46,485 nt of DNA from Streptococcus sinensis (GTDB lineage Bacteria > Bacillota > Bacilli > Lactobacillales > Streptococcaceae). Both the position numbers and the translations under genes were made by a program. The stretch covers positions 28,713-75,197 of the forward strand of contig NZ_JPEN01000012.1 of NCBI RefSeq assembly GCF_000767835.1. The letters are read 5' to 3'. Below, piece after piece: positions 1 through 9,018 of the stretch (position 1 is its first letter; each line of letters starts with the position of its first letter). The notes under the pieces are model-generated. The model worked only from the letters and a program-made list of their open reading frames with translations, ran no database searches and had not been told where the DNA came from.

Positions 1-747
1 CCATTTATTGCCGGTAACTGGAAAATGAACAAAAATCCAGAAGAAGCAAAAGCTTTTGTGGAAGCAGTAGCTGCTAAACTTCCGTCTTCTGAGCTTGTAG
101 AAGCTGGGATTGCTGCTCCTGCACTTGACTTGACAACTGTTCTAGCTGCTGCAAAAGGTTCAAACCTTAAAGTTGCTGCACAAAACTGCTACTTCGAAAA
201 TGCAGGTGCTTTCACTGGTGAAACTAGCCCACAAGTTTTGAAAGAAATCGGTACTGACTACGTTGTTATCGGTCACTCAGAACGTCGTGACTACTTCCAT
301 GAAACTGATGAAGATATCAACAAAAAAGCAAAAGCGATTTTTGCAAACGGTATGCTTCCTATTATCTGCTGTGGTGAATCACTTGAAACTTACGAAGCTG
401 GTAAAGCTGCTGAATTCGTAGGTGCTCAAGTATCAGCTGCTCTTGCTGGATTGACAGCTGAACAAGTTGCTGCGTCAGTTATCGCTTATGAGCCAATCTG
501 GGCTATTGGTACTGGTAAATCAGCTTCACAAGACGACGCACAAAAAATGTGTAAAGTTGTTCGTGATGTTGTAGCTGCTGACTTTGGTCAAGAAGTTGCT
601 GACAAGGTTCGTGTTCAATACGGTGGTTCAGTTAAACCTGAAAATGTAGCATCATACATGGCTTGTCCAGATGTGGATGGAGCTCTTGTTGGTGGAGCAT
701 CACTTGAAGCTGAAAGCTTCCTTGCTCTTCTTGATTTTGTGAAATAA
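1..747 (+). CDS. tpiA: Triosephosphate isomerase (5' end cut off by window)
   Basis: Glycolytic enzyme interconverting dihydroxyacetone phosphate and glyceraldehyde 3-phosphate in the cytoplasm. The reading frame is open from base 1 and already encodes the family N-terminal motif ([10 protein letters not shown], containing the catalytic Asn and Lys), so only a few codons lie outside the window; the internal ATG at 25 is not the real start. Visible hallmarks are the catalytic His in VIGHSERR, the catalytic Glu in [12 protein letters not shown] (phosphate-gripping loop 6), and the YGGSVKP and GALVGGASL phosphate-binding loops. Codon use is strongly biased, as expected of a highly expressed glycolytic gene. 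A hairpin with a T-run follows directly. Identity is secure; only the start is missing. Confidence 0.97.
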   Translation, partial: PFIAGNWKMNKNPEEAKAFVEAVAAKLPSSELVEAGIAAPALDLTTVLAAAKGSNLKVAAQNCYFENAGAFTGETSPQVLKEIGTDYVVIGHSERRDYFHETDEDINKKAKAIFANGMLPIICCGESLETYEAGKAAEFVGAQVSAALAGLTAEQVAASVIAYEPIWAIGTGKSASQDDAQKMCKVVRDVVAADFGQEVADKVRVQYGGSVKPENVASYMACPDVDGALVGGASLEAESFLALLDFVK

Positions 748-774
748 AAAAGATTTTAGGTTTTAAATAAAATT

Positions 775-803
775 GCTTGTTGCCTTAAGGTGGCAAGCTT
801 TTT
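775..803 (+). terminator. Intrinsic terminator after tpiA
   Basis: A 10-bp stem (775-784 with 789-798, including three G-U pairs) closes a TTAA loop and is followed by five T residues. It separates tpiA from the wall hydrolase gene. Confidence 0.75.
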
Positions 804-821
804 AAAATTCGGAGAGAAAAG

Positions 822-3674
822 TTGAAATCAAAAGAAATAGTTTATTTAGCGAGTACAGCTGTCTTATTAGCTGCAACGGCTAATATTGCTCGTGCTGAAG
901 AGAACACAAGTACGGCAGCAGATTTAGAGGTTCCAAAAACGGAACTTCAGGTAAAAAATGATAGCCAAACTCAAGAAGCTCCAGCAGCACTGGAAACGAT
1001 TGCTGATGAGAATACAAAGGGGCAGGAAAATACAAGTCCGACAGCAAATGGCTCTGTGATTGATCAAAGCCAAAATAGGGCTTCTGATTTGATAAAGGGT
1101 GAATTTTCTGGCAGTGAAAGTGAGACGGGGAGTGACACTCATGCTGAATCCACAGGAAATCAGATAGGGTCAGATCAATCTTCGCCGGCTGTGAGTAGTA
1201 CAGAAGTAACTTCTGAGAAGAGAAAAGCAGTGTTTTATAGCGCTCCTCCGTCAGGACAAACAGCTCGCAGCAATCCTCAAGCGGACATTAAAGGTTCTTC
1301 CTTTGTGGATGTGAGTAGTCACAACGGTTATATCAGTGTGGAAGACTATCGCCAACTAGCATCCAAAGGTGTCGGCGGTGTCGTTGTCAAACTGACAGAA
1401 GGAACGACTTATACAAATCCTTTTGCTGAATCTCAGGTAAAAAATGCGCAAGCAGCCGGTCTGCAAGTCTCGACCTATGCCTTCTCGCACTATACCAGCG
1501 ATGAGGAAGCGAGAGCGGAAGCCCGTTATTATGCTGCATTCGCCAATAGGCTGGGCTTGCCCAAAAATACGGTCATGGTCAATGACATGGAAGATCCGAA
1601 AATGCAAAACGGAATCAACCAGCATACTCAAGCTTGGGCTGAGGAAATGCGCAAACACGGATATAAGAACCTAATGTACTATACTAGTGCTAGTTGGGTC
1701 GACCAAAACAACCTGCGCCAAAAAGGACCAGTAAATACAGCTTTGTTTGGCCTTGATAATTTTTGGATTGCCCAATATCCAGCACCAAAACTAAGTGCAA
1801 ATGATGCTAGAAGCCTGAAATACAATAGCAGATCAGGGGCTTGGCAATTCACTTCTCAGGCGGAGTTATTAGCAGGCAAGCATGTTTTCGACCAGAGTAT
1901 TGACTATTCTGGTAGATTTACAGCCAAGTCTGCTTTAGCTAAGCAACCACTGACGGGTACGATTAGTATTCAAAATAATAACCCCAAAACCGGTACTTTT
2001 GATGTCATCGTTTCCAAAGTTTCAGCACCACATGGAATTCAGGAAATTAAGCTTCCAATTTGGTCTACTGAGAATGGTCAAGATGATATTGTTTGGTATA
2101 CTGCAGCAAAACAAGCCAATGGAACCTATAAATTGACTGTCAATGCGGCGAATCATAAAGGTTCGACTGGTGAATACAACATTCATTTATATTATATACA
2201 AGGGGACGGTCAGATGGTCGGTGTCGGCGGAACCACCACCAAGGTTTCGTTCGGAAAACCAGAGGGTAAGCTGACGATTGCCAATAACAATCCTAAGACG
2301 GGCACCTTCGATGTGATTGTTTCTCAGGTTTCCAGCCCGCAGGGGATTCGTGAGGTCTTGCTTCCGACTTGGTCGCATGAGCACGGTCAGGATGATCTGA
2401 TTTGGCACAAGGCTCAGAAACAGTCTGACGGTACCTATAAGTTTACCGTTCGTGCCAGCGAGCACAAGAATTCTGTCGGTGACTACAGTGTGCATCTGTA
2501 TTATGTCCAAGATAACGGTCAGATGGTCGGTGTCGGCGGAACCACCACCAAGGTTTCGTTCGGAAAACCAGAGGGTAAGCTGACGATTGCCAATAACAAT
2601 CCTAAGACGGGCACCTTCGATGTGATTGTTTCTCAGGTTTCCAGCCCGCAGGGGATTCGTGAGGTCTTGCTTCCGACTTGGTCGCATGAGCACGGTCAGG
2701 ATGATCTGATTTGGCACAAGGCTCAGAAACAGTCTGACGGTACCTATAAGTTCACCGTTCGTGCCAGCGAGCACAAGAATTCTGTCGGTGACTACAGTGT
2801 GCATCTGTATTATGTCCAAGATAACGGTCAGATGGTCGGTGTCGGCGGAACGAAAGTAACCGTTACTCGCACGGAGTCTATTCCAAGTGTCAAGGTTGAA
2901 ATAAAAGATGTAAGACAGACAGAGGGAGTTTACCGAGTTGTTGTAAATCGTCCTTCTGGTGCTAAAGAGATTAAAAATATACGGGTTGCTGCTTGGTCTG
3001 AAAAAAATCAAGGTAATCTTCATTGGTATAAGACAGCTCCGACTGGGGATAGTACAGAAGTTGTCGTTAATTCGGCTAACCATTATTTTCTTAAAGGAGA
3101 CTACATCACTCATGCTTATATTGACTACACTGACGGAACTACAGATGGTTTCAATGTAGGAAATCATGAATTAGATCCTCAGATAAAGGGGCAGAGAGAT
3201 CGAGTCGTACAGTCAGCAGCAGCACTTGTTGGTGTTCAGGGGGGCAGCGAGCAGCACCGTCTGTTAGTGGCGGATTATAATCGCATTCGTCCATTGCCAG
3301 TGGGATATGCTGTCAAGGAAACGGATGACTGGTGTGATATTTTTGTCACTGTGGTTTTCCAAAGACAGGGTTTGAGTGAACTTATCGGTCGCGAGTGCGG
3401 AGTAGAACGTCATATTCAAATTTTCAAACGCTTGGGTATTTGGAATGAAGATGGGAATTCAACACCTAAAGCAGGCGATATCATCACTTTTAACTGGGAT
3501 CAAAACAGCCAGCAAAATGACGGCTGGGCGGATCATATTGGTATTGTAGAGAAAGTGGAGAATGGCATTATTTATACTATCGAAGGAAACAGTACCAATA
3601 ATCAGGTGCAACGCAAAACCTATCGTATTGGTCACGGGAATATTCGCGGATTTGCTAGTCCTCTATATAAATAA
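822..3674 (+). CDS. Secreted GH25 muramidase with Bsp-like repeats and C-terminal CHAP domain
   Basis: Predicted peptidoglycan hydrolase with two catalytic domains, 950 aa. A TTG start at 822 follows GGAGAG and opens a signal peptide of about 25 residues ending near ARA-EE. Residues ~26-155 are low-complexity Ser/Thr/Glu-rich. Residues ~160-375 form a GH25 lysozyme-type domain (D163 in FVDVSSHNG; D255-M-E257 as the DxE pair). Residues ~378-785 hold four GBS-Bsp-like repeats of about 100 aa, units 2 and 3 nearly identical. Residues ~790-950 are a CHAP amidase/endopeptidase domain with candidate catalytic Cys838 (DDWCD), His905 (DHIGIVE) and Asn923 (EGN). No LPXTG motif or transmembrane anchor is seen, so the repeats probably bind the wall. 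Likely role is daughter-cell separation or autolysis, as for related streptococcal LytF-type proteins. Monocistronic by flanking terminators. Confidence 0.9.
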   Translation: MKSKEIVYLASTAVLLAATANIARAEENTSTAADLEVPKTELQVKNDSQTQEAPAALETIADENTKGQENTSPTANGSVIDQSQNRASDLIKGEFSGSESETGSDTHAESTGNQIGSDQSSPAVSSTEVTSEKRKAVFYSAPPSGQTARSNPQADIKGSSFVDVSSHNGYISVEDYRQLASKGVGGVVVKLTEGTTYTNPFAESQVKNAQAAGLQVSTYAFSHYTSDEEARAEARYYAAFANRLGLPKNTVMVNDMEDPKMQNGINQHTQAWAEEMRKHGYKNLMYYTSASWVDQNNLRQKGPVNTALFGLDNFWIAQYPAPKLSANDARSLKYNSRSGAWQFTSQAELLAGKHVFDQSIDYSGRFTAKSALAKQPLTGTISIQNNNPKTGTFDVIVSKVSAPHGIQEIKLPIWSTENGQDDIVWYTAAKQANGTYKLTVNAANHKGSTGEYNIHLYYIQGDGQMVGVGGTTTKVSFGKPEGKLTIANNNPKTGTFDVIVSQVSSPQGIREVLLPTWSHEHGQDDLIWHKAQKQSDGTYKFTVRASEHKNSVGDYSVHLYYVQDNGQMVGVGGTTTKVSFGKPEGKLTIANNNPKTGTFDVIVSQVSSPQGIREVLLPTWSHEHGQDDLIWHKAQKQSDGTYKFTVRASEHKNSVGDYSVHLYYVQDNGQMVGVGGTKVTVTRTESIPSVKVEIKDVRQTEGVYRVVVNRPSGAKEIKNIRVAAWSEKNQGNLHWYKTAPTGDSTEVVVNSANHYFLKGDYITHAYIDYTDGTTDGFNVGNHELDPQIKGQRDRVVQSAAALVGVQGGSEQHRLLVADYNRIRPLPVGYAVKETDDWCDIFVTVVFQRQGLSELIGRECGVERHIQIFKRLGIWNEDGNSTPKAGDIITFNWDQNSQQNDGWADHIGIVEKVENGIIYTIEGNSTNNQVQRKTYRIGHGNIRGFASPLYK
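2206..2851 (+). repeat. 309-bp near-perfect tandem repeat inside the muramidase gene
   Basis: Unit 2206-2514 is repeated at 2515-2823, and the first 28 bp of the unit recur at 2824-2851. By eye I find a single base difference between the two full units (a T/C in the codon for Phe of KFTV). Each unit encodes 103 aa, one Bsp-like repeat plus linker. The neighbouring first repeat (~1950-2205) is clearly diverged, so units 2 and 3 are a recent duplication. Confidence 0.9.
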
Positions 3675-3860
3675 GTAAAGAAATTCTTTGCACACAGGAA
3701 GCAAGTGCCGATAAATTTCAATTGTAATAAGCATCTCATTTAAGCACTACAAACTTTTTCTAGACTCTTTTAGTTCAATCTTGAGAGAAGACGGACTAAA
3801 CCGTAGCGGAAGTAGGCAACTCATCAGAGGAATTTTAAAAAGGGAAATTTAGAAGAGAGT

Positions 3861-3901
3861 AACAAAAACAACAGTACAAAATTAGTGCTGTTGTTTTTGT
3901 T
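3861..3901. terminator. Bidirectional terminator between muramidase and ECF gene
   Basis: A 17-bp inverted repeat (3861-3877 with 3885-3901, one G-T pairing) with A-rich left and T-rich right ends. It can stop transcription from both the plus-strand muramidase gene and the minus-strand ECF/nucleoside hydrolase operon. Confidence 0.8.
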
Positions 3902-3916
3902 AATTCAAATGCATTT

Positions 3917-4483
3917 TTAAATATTACTAGATTTTGCAAAGATTCTTGGGCTGACCTTTTTGAGTTGTGGAATGAAGACCAGACTGACTCCGATAACGAG
4001 AAGTCGGTCTGCATAGTCAGTCAGTGCTTGGACGATGATGGTACTGGTGACCAAATCTAAGCCTAAGCCATGTAAGCCCTGAACGATGAGGCTGGAACCA
4101 CTTGGAGTAATCCCTTTGAAGACGATGACGGTAATCAGAGAGGCCAAGGCAGTGGCTGGCAGGGAAACCATAAAAGATTTCCAGAAGAGGTTTAGCCTAG
4201 GTTTTGAATCAGCCTTGAAAAAGACTGAGATGAGCAGTGCCAAAAGAATGGCTACTGGAGAGAAATATATAGCAGAAATGTCCGTTGTAAAAGCACTAAT
4301 CAGAGCGCTGGCAATCGCAGTTCCTACTCCGAAAATAGGTCCTAAAACAAGGCTGGCTAATATCGTTCCAAACGTATCCAAATAAACAGGAAGTTTTAGA
4401 AAAAGAGCGATGTTGGCACCGGCATAGTTAAGAGCGATGCAGACAGCAGTAAATGTGATGATAAATGGTGATGTTTTTTTCAT
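3917..4483 (-). CDS. ECF transporter S-component-like membrane protein, QrtT-like candidate
   Basis: Small integral membrane protein, 188 aa, with about five to six hydrophobic segments and the Ala/Gly-rich helices and VLGPIFGVGTAI motif typical of ECF substrate-binding S-components (they use a shared EcfAAT energising module not seen in this window). It starts 4 nt after the stop of the nucleoside hydrolase and lacks a strong ribosome site, suggesting translational coupling. The operon is preceded by a preQ1-I-type riboswitch, so the cargo is probably preQ1, queuine or a queuosine nucleoside. It does not look like the common streptococcal QueT protein as I remember it. The S-component assignment comes from general sequence character; the substrate is inferred only from context. 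Confidence 0.72.
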   Translation of the reverse strand: MKKTSPFIITFTAVCIALNYAGANIALFLKLPVYLDTFGTILASLVLGPIFGVGTAIASALISAFTTDISAIYFSPVAILLALLISVFFKADSKPRLNLFWKSFMVSLPATALASLITVIVFKGITPSGSSLIVQGLHGLGLDLVTSTIIVQALTDYADRLLVIGVSLVFIPQLKKVSPRIFAKSSNI

Positions 4484-4487
4484 AATC

Positions 4488-5465
4488 TTATCCTAAGTTT
4501 AAAGTTTGTAGATCTTGGCAGATGATTTCCTTTGAGGTATTGAGTATCACAGCGAGAAAATCCTGAAAAAAGAGTTTGGTATCTACTTGAGTCAACACTT
4601 TAGTGTTTGCTTCTTTATTATAAAAATGATAAGCATCAACCAGCGTTTGTCCCATGGCAATACCCTCCGTTGCAACATCTACATAGGAATCAAAACCATG
4701 GCAAAGGTCTTCATGCAGGAAATGGGCAACAGCCAACGGATCGTTGATGACACAACCGATGATATGTTCATACTCCCAATGAAAATCCCAATAGAAACGA
4801 GTGATTTTCCCGATGACGTCAGCGACTTCAAGATTAATAAAACGCATATATTCCAATAGATTGGGTGTTAAGACAATCTTTCGAGTGACATCTAGACCGA
4901 CCATTTCAATCTTTTTTCCAAGTTTTTCGTAGGTTTCTTGAGCTGCATGCGGATCGCACCAGTAGTTGTATTCGGCCACAGGTGAACAGTTGCCGTGCGA
5001 TTTGTAGCTGCCGCCCATGCTGATAAATCGGTCTAGATGTTGACCAAGTGTAGGATTTTTCCTGAGAGCTAAGGCAATATTGGTCAAAGGCCCCAGCGCG
5101 ATGATAGAAGTATTCTTATTGGTCTGAAAATAGTCTGCCAGAAAGTCATAGGCTGTTTGTGGTTGGGCTTGGGTGGAGCTGCTTCGTGCTATCCCGCTTT
5201 CCCCCAATCCATCCATGCCGTGGGTGTCCTGAGCGGAGATGAATTCACGAACCAAAGGCTTGTCGGCTCCTGCATAAATTGGAATATCCAGCCGATTCAG
5301 CCTTTCCAATATTTTGAAGGCATTTTCAAGACCAAGTTCCACTGGGACATTTCCAGCAACTATGGTCAAAGCCATGACCTCTAAGTCAGGGTGTTGCAGG
5401 GCATAGAGCAGGGCTAGGATGTCATCTATGCCGGGATCACAATCAATAATAACTTTTCTTTTCAT
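4488..5465 (-). CDS. IunH-family nucleoside hydrolase, candidate queuosine-precursor hydrolase
   Basis: Inosine-uridine-preferring nucleoside hydrolase family, 325 aa, full length. The N-terminal calcium/ribose site DCDPGIDD (residues 8-15) is intact, as are the ALGPLTNIALAL and MGGSYKS loops and the late NDPLAVAHFL aspartate. The family cleaves the N-glycosidic bond of ribonucleosides to give base plus ribose. The start is fixed by AAGGAGG about 6 nt upstream. It is first in a two-gene operon with an ECF S-component, under a predicted preQ1-I riboswitch. This recalls the Clostridioides QueK queuosine hydrolase paired with QrtT, so release of queuine or preQ1 from a nucleoside is plausible. 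Alternative: an ordinary purine/pyrimidine nucleoside scavenger. Family is certain; substrate is inference. Confidence 0.9.
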   Translation of the reverse strand: MKRKVIIDCDPGIDDILALLYALQHPDLEVMALTIVAGNVPVELGLENAFKILERLNRLDIPIYAGADKPLVREFISAQDTHGMDGLGESGIARSSSTQAQPQTAYDFLADYFQTNKNTSIIALGPLTNIALALRKNPTLGQHLDRFISMGGSYKSHGNCSPVAEYNYWCDPHAAQETYEKLGKKIEMVGLDVTRKIVLTPNLLEYMRFINLEVADVIGKITRFYWDFHWEYEHIIGCVINDPLAVAHFLHEDLCHGFDSYVDVATEGIAMGQTLVDAYHFYNKEANTKVLTQVDTKLFFQDFLAVILNTSKEIICQDLQTLNLG

Positions 5466-5481
5466 AGGTCCTCCTTTTGAG

Positions 5482-5515
5482 AAATAAAATAAGGTTGAAA
5501 CCTCCGTCTCAACCT
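5482..5515 (-). terminator. Intrinsic terminator (possible attenuator) in the nucleoside hydrolase leader
   Basis: Read on the minus strand, a 7-bp stem (AGGTTGA with TCAACCT, 5509-5515 with 5492-5498) is followed by a T-rich stretch and lies just before the ribosome site. Its place downstream of the preQ1-like aptamer fits a ligand-controlled attenuator. The loop is about 10 nt, so the structure is moderate in strength. Confidence 0.55.
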
Positions 5516-5589
5516 CTCAGTTAGTTCTGCCAAAGCGGCAGGACACCAGAAAAAACTATGCGCAATTACATTACTTTAGAATATAAGGG

Positions 5590-5626
5590 TACTTAGTTTT
5601 TTATACTGGGAAGTTTGCGAACCAGT
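5590..5626 (-). promoter_or_regulatory. preQ1-I riboswitch aptamer (predicted)
   Basis: On the minus strand the leader reads CTGGTTCGCAAACTTCCCAG followed by TATAAAAAACTAAG. This fits my recollection of the class I preQ1 aptamer: a short GC stem (CTGG/CCAG), a loop with TTCGCAAAC and CTTCC, and an A-rich tail that folds back to form the pseudoknot. It sits about 30 nt after the predicted transcription start and about 125 nt before the start codon. The match was made by eye; a covariance-model scan would settle it. Confidence 0.85.
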
Positions 5627-5657
5627 CCAAAATAGGTGTTTTGAATTATGCATTTAC

Positions 5658-5686
5658 TATCATAAAGAAAAAATCTTTAAAAGTCA
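5658..5686 (-). promoter_or_regulatory. Sigma-A promoter of the nucleoside hydrolase/ECF operon
   Basis: Minus-strand TTGACT, a 17-nt spacer and TATGAT give a near-consensus promoter. The predicted transcript carries a leader of about 185 nt containing the preQ1-like aptamer and a terminator hairpin. Confidence 0.75.
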
Positions 5687-5760
5687 ATGGTGGGTAAGAC
5701 ATGAATAGTCAGCCTCGGGAGTTTATGATATAATAAGATAAAAGAAATGAGGAGATTATG

Positions 5761-6144
5761 ATGGCAAAAATAGTACAAACAGATAAAGCACCAGCGGCAA
5801 TCGGGCCTTATGTCCAAGGAAAAATCGTCGATAACCTTTTATTTGCCAGCGGTCAGATTCCTTTGTCACCAGAGACAGGAGAAATTGTAGGAGCAACGAT
5901 TGAGGAGCAGACCCAGCAGGTTTTGAAAAATGTAGGAGCCATTTTAGAAGCAGCTGGAACAGATTTTGACCATGTGGTCAAGGCGACCTGTTTCCTGAGT
6001 GATATCAATGATTTTGTACCATTTAATGAAGTCTACAAAACAGCCTTTAAGAGCGAGTTTCCAGCTCGTTCGGCAGTAGAAGTGGCTCGCTTGCCTCGGG
6101 ATGTTAAAATCGAAATCGAAGTCATTGCTGAGATTGTGGAATAA
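5761..6144 (+). CDS. ridA: RidA family reactive intermediate/imine deaminase
   Basis: Small trimeric cytoplasmic enzyme that hydrolyses reactive enamine/imine intermediates from PLP-dependent dehydratases. Family signatures are KAPAAIGPYVQGK near the N-terminus, FASGQIPLSPETGE, and the C-terminal ARSAVEVARLPRDVKIEIEVIA with the conserved Arg and Glu. Two ATGs stand in tandem at 5758 and 5761; AGGAG at 5750-5754 is 6 nt from the second but only 3 nt from the first, so I chose 5761 (127 aa). A hairpin terminator separates it from rapZ. Confidence 0.93.
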   Translation: MAKIVQTDKAPAAIGPYVQGKIVDNLLFASGQIPLSPETGEIVGATIEEQTQQVLKNVGAILEAAGTDFDHVVKATCFLSDINDFVPFNEVYKTAFKSEFPARSAVEVARLPRDVKIEIEVIAEIVE

Positions 6145-6151
6145 ATGTTTG

Positions 6152-6182
6152 GGGCTGGGAAAAGTTTCCTGTCCCTTTTTAG
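6152..6182 (+). terminator. Terminator between ridA and rapZ
   Basis: An 11-bp stem with one mismatch (6152-6162 with 6165-6175) is followed by TTTTT. It ends ridA transcription; the rapZ ribosome site lies just beyond. Confidence 0.65.
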
Positions 6183-6210
6183 ACATGATAGGTTAGAGAA
6201 AGGAGAAAGA

Positions 6211-7101
6211 ATGACTGAACACAAGATTCAATTAGTGATTGTGACGGGAATGAGCGGTGCTGGAAAGACCGTTGCTATCCAGTCTTTTGAGGATTTGGGC
6301 TATTTTACGATTGACAATATGCCGCCGACTCTGGTGCCAAAGTTCTTACAGCTGGTCGAAGGGACCACTGACAATGATAAATTGGCTTTGGTTGTTGATA
6401 TGCGCAGCCGTTCTTTCTTTTTGCAAATCCAGAATGTTTTGGATGATTTAGAGCAAAATGAGAACATCGATTTCAAGATTCTTTTCCTAGATGCGGCGGA
6501 TAAGGAGTTAGTGGCTCGTTATAAGGAAACACGGCGCAGCCATCCGCTGGCAGCTGATGGACGGATTTTGGATGGGATTAAGCTGGAGCGTGAGCTCTTG
6601 GCCCCTCTGAAAAATCTCAGTCAAAATGTTGTGGACACAACAGATTTGACACCACGGGAGCTCAGAAAGACCATCTCTGAGCAATTTTCAAATCAGGACG
6701 AGATGCACAGTTTCCGGATTGAAGTCATGAGTTTTGGTTTCAAATACGGTCTGCCTTTGGATGCAGATTTGGTCTTTGATGTACGTTTCCTGCCCAATCC
6801 GTACTATAAGCCCGAACTGCGCAATCAGACAGGCTTGGACAAGGATGTCTTCAACTATGTCATGAACCATGCTGAGTCAGAAGAATTTTACCAGCATCTG
6901 CTGGGCTTGATTGAGCCGATTTTGCCGGGTTATCGGAAGGAAGGAAAATCTGTGCTGACCATCGCAGTCGGTTGCACGGGCGGACAGCACCGCAGCGTGG
7001 CCTTCGCTCAGCGTTTGGCGGATGATTTGGCAAAAAACTGGCTAGTTAATGCCAGCCATCGCGACAAAAATCGTCGGAAGGAAACGGTGAACCGCTCATG
7101 A
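6211..7101 (+). CDS. rapZ: RapZ/YvcJ nucleotide-binding protein
   Basis: P-loop protein of the RapZ (YvcJ) family, 296 aa. In E. coli RapZ is an RNA-binding adaptor controlling GlmZ decay and amino-sugar synthesis; in Firmicutes the homologue hydrolyses GTP/ATP and affects competence. The Walker A motif is GMSGAGKT (residues 13-20). The conserved C-terminal segment [20 protein letters not shown] is the RapZ signature. The start at 6211 follows AAAGGAG; the open frame continues upstream to 6145 but that stretch contains the terminator. It overlaps yvcK by 4 nt (ATGA), beginning the classic rapZ-yvcK-whiA operon. Confidence 0.96.
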   Translation: MTEHKIQLVIVTGMSGAGKTVAIQSFEDLGYFTIDNMPPTLVPKFLQLVEGTTDNDKLALVVDMRSRSFFLQIQNVLDDLEQNENIDFKILFLDAADKELVARYKETRRSHPLAADGRILDGIKLERELLAPLKNLSQNVVDTTDLTPRELRKTISEQFSNQDEMHSFRIEVMSFGFKYGLPLDADLVFDVRFLPNPYYKPELRNQTGLDKDVFNYVMNHAESEEFYQHLLGLIEPILPGYRKEGKSVLTIAVGCTGGQHRSVAFAQRLADDLAKNWLVNASHRDKNRRKETVNRS

Positions 7102-8075
7102 GAAAACCTAGAATAACAGTCATTGGTGGCGGCACAGGAATCTCAGTTATCTTGGACAGTCTGCGGAAAAAAGAAGTGGAAATCACAGCTATTGTCACAG
7201 TAGCAGATGATGGCGGCAGTTCTGGCGAGCTGCGGAAAAATATCCAACAGCTGACTCCTCCGGGTGATTTGCGAAATGTTTTAGTAGCCATGTCTGACAT
7301 GCCAAAGTTTTATGAGAAGGTCTTCCAGTATCGCTTTGCTGAAGGAGACGGAGTTCTGGCAGGTCATCCTCTGGGGAATCTGATTATTGCCGGCATTTCT
7401 GAAATGCAGGGCTCAACCTATAACGCCATGCAGCTTCTGACCAAGTTTTTCCATACGACAGGTAAAATCTATCCTTCTAGTGACAATCCCCTGACCCTGC
7501 ATGCTGTTTTTACGGATGGAACGGAAGTTGTCGGTGAGAGTAATCTGGCTAGTAAGAGCGGGATGATTGAGCGGGTTTATGTGACCAATACTTATGATGA
7601 TGAAAAGCCTGCTGCTAGTAAAAAGGTGGTCGAGAGCATTTTGGAAAGCGATATGGTGGTTCTGGGACCAGGTTCCCTCTTTACTTCCATTTTACCTAAT
7701 CTCGTTATTGAGGAAATTGGTCAAGCCCTTCTAGATACAAAGGCAGAAGTGGCCTATGTCTGCAACATTATGACTCAACGCGGCGAAACCGAGCACTTTT
7801 CAGATAGCGACCATGTCCAAGTGCTGCATCGTCATCTGGGCAGAAAGTTCATTGATACTGTCTTGGTCAATATCGAGCCGGTCCCGCGTGAGTATATGAA
7901 TAGCAATAAATTTGATGAATATCTGGTGCAGGTTGACCACGATTTTCGAGGGTTGCAGGAGCAAGTTCCTCGCGTTATTTCTTCGAATTTTCTTTGTTTG
8001 GAAAATGGCGGAGCTTTTCACGATGGCGAGTTAGTCGTTGATGAGTTGATGCAGATTATACAGGTGCGCAAATGA
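7098..8075 (+). CDS. yvcK: YvcK/GlmR, CofD-like gluconeogenesis/cell-wall regulator
   Basis: Protein of the CofD/UPF0052 family, 325 aa, that in Bacillus binds UDP-GlcNAc and adjusts carbon flow to peptidoglycan precursors (GlmR). Visible motifs are the N-terminal [28 protein letters not shown], the PPGDLRN segment and the later [13 protein letters not shown] loop. Length matches the family. Translation is coupled to rapZ (ATGA overlap at 7098) and to whiA (ATGA at 8072), so the three proteins are made from one message. No missing key residue is seen. Confidence 0.95.
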   Translation: MRKPRITVIGGGTGISVILDSLRKKEVEITAIVTVADDGGSSGELRKNIQQLTPPGDLRNVLVAMSDMPKFYEKVFQYRFAEGDGVLAGHPLGNLIIAGISEMQGSTYNAMQLLTKFFHTTGKIYPSSDNPLTLHAVFTDGTEVVGESNLASKSGMIERVYVTNTYDDEKPAASKKVVESILESDMVVLGPGSLFTSILPNLVIEEIGQALLDTKAEVAYVCNIMTQRGETEHFSDSDHVQVLHRHLGRKFIDTVLVNIEPVPREYMNSNKFDEYLVQVDHDFRGLQEQVPRVISSNFLCLENGGAFHDGELVVDELMQIIQVRK

Positions 8076-8983
8076 GTTTTACAGTTAAGGTCAAAGAAGA
8101 GCTTTTAAGCTTAGCTGTAAAGGACAAAAATGAGTTGGCTGCTATCATCAAGATGGCTGGTAGTCTGGGAATTTCTTCGTCTGGCCTTACCTTATCCATT
8201 TCAACAGAAAATGCCAAAATTGCCCGACATATCTACGAGCTGCTGATAGACATCTATCAGGTCAAGTCAGAAATCCGCCACCATCAGAAGACTAATTTGC
8301 GCAAGAATCGTGTTTATACAGTATTTCTGGATCAAAAAGTGGAAGAAATCCTATCTGATCTACACTTGGCTGACTCCTTTTTTGGTATCGAGGTAGGGAT
8401 TGACCAGGCTATTCTGTCGGATGATGAAGCCAGTCGTTCCTATCTGAGGGGAGCATTTCTGGCCAGTGGCAGTATGCGGGAGCCAGACTCAGGCAAGTAC
8501 CAGCTTGAAATTCTCTCCGTCTATTTGGATCATGCTGAGGATCTAGCTGCCCTAATGCGCCGTTTTCTTCTGGATGCCAAGACGATTGAGCGTAAGAAAG
8601 GAGCTGTGACCTATCTGCAACGGGCTGAGGACGTCATGGATTTTCTCATTGTCATTGGAGCTATGGAAGCCATGGCTGAGTTTGAGTCTATCAAGCTCCT
8701 GCGGGAAGCACGCAATGATCTCAATCGAGCAAACAATGCGGAGACGGCCAATATTGCCCGCACAGTGACGGCCAGTATGAAGACGATTAATAATATTATC
8801 AAAATTATTGATAGCATAGGTATTGAACAGTTGCCAGTGGACCTGCAGGAAGTAGCCCAGCTGCGTATCCAGCATCCGGATTACTCCATTCAACAGCTGG
8901 CTGATAATCTGAACCGGCCACTGACTAAGAGCGGTGTCAATCATCGCTTGAGAAAAATTAATAAAATCGCAGATGAATTATAA
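8072..8983 (+). CDS. whiA: WhiA DNA-binding protein
   Basis: Homologue of the sporulation/cell-division regulator WhiA, 303 aa. The N-terminal half is a degenerate LAGLIDADG homing-endonuclease fold ([18 protein letters not shown] is the characteristic segment, near residues 124-141) and the C-terminal part is a helix-turn-helix ([32 protein letters not shown]). In non-sporulating Firmicutes it affects cell division and chromosome segregation rather than sporulation. Last gene of the rapZ-yvcK-whiA operon, overlapping yvcK by 4 nt and followed by a strong terminator. Confidence 0.96.
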   Translation: MSFTVKVKEELLSLAVKDKNELAAIIKMAGSLGISSSGLTLSISTENAKIARHIYELLIDIYQVKSEIRHHQKTNLRKNRVYTVFLDQKVEEILSDLHLADSFFGIEVGIDQAILSDDEASRSYLRGAFLASGSMREPDSGKYQLEILSVYLDHAEDLAALMRRFLLDAKTIERKKGAVTYLQRAEDVMDFLIVIGAMEAMAEFESIKLLREARNDLNRANNAETANIARTVTASMKTINNIIKIIDSIGIEQLPVDLQEVAQLRIQHPDYSIQQLADNLNRPLTKSGVNHRLRKINKIADEL

Positions 8984-8984
8984 A

Positions 8985-9018
8985 AGCTGCTGAGATTGAG
9001 CTCGGCAGCTGTTTTTTT
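8985..9018 (+). terminator. Terminator after whiA
   Basis: A 10-bp stem (AGCTGCTGAG with CTCGGCAGCT, one G-T pair) and seven T residues. Its T-run reaches the stop codon of the convergent ferredoxin-NADP reductase gene. Confidence 0.85.

Noticed and set aside
2187-3167. 326-codon minus-strand open frame within the muramidase gene
   Set aside because: It is the antisense shadow of the Bsp-like repeats, shows the same 103-residue repetition, and has no ribosome site.
4086-4385. Plus-strand open frame inside the ECF S-component gene
   Set aside because: Antisense to a well-supported membrane protein and without family similarity.
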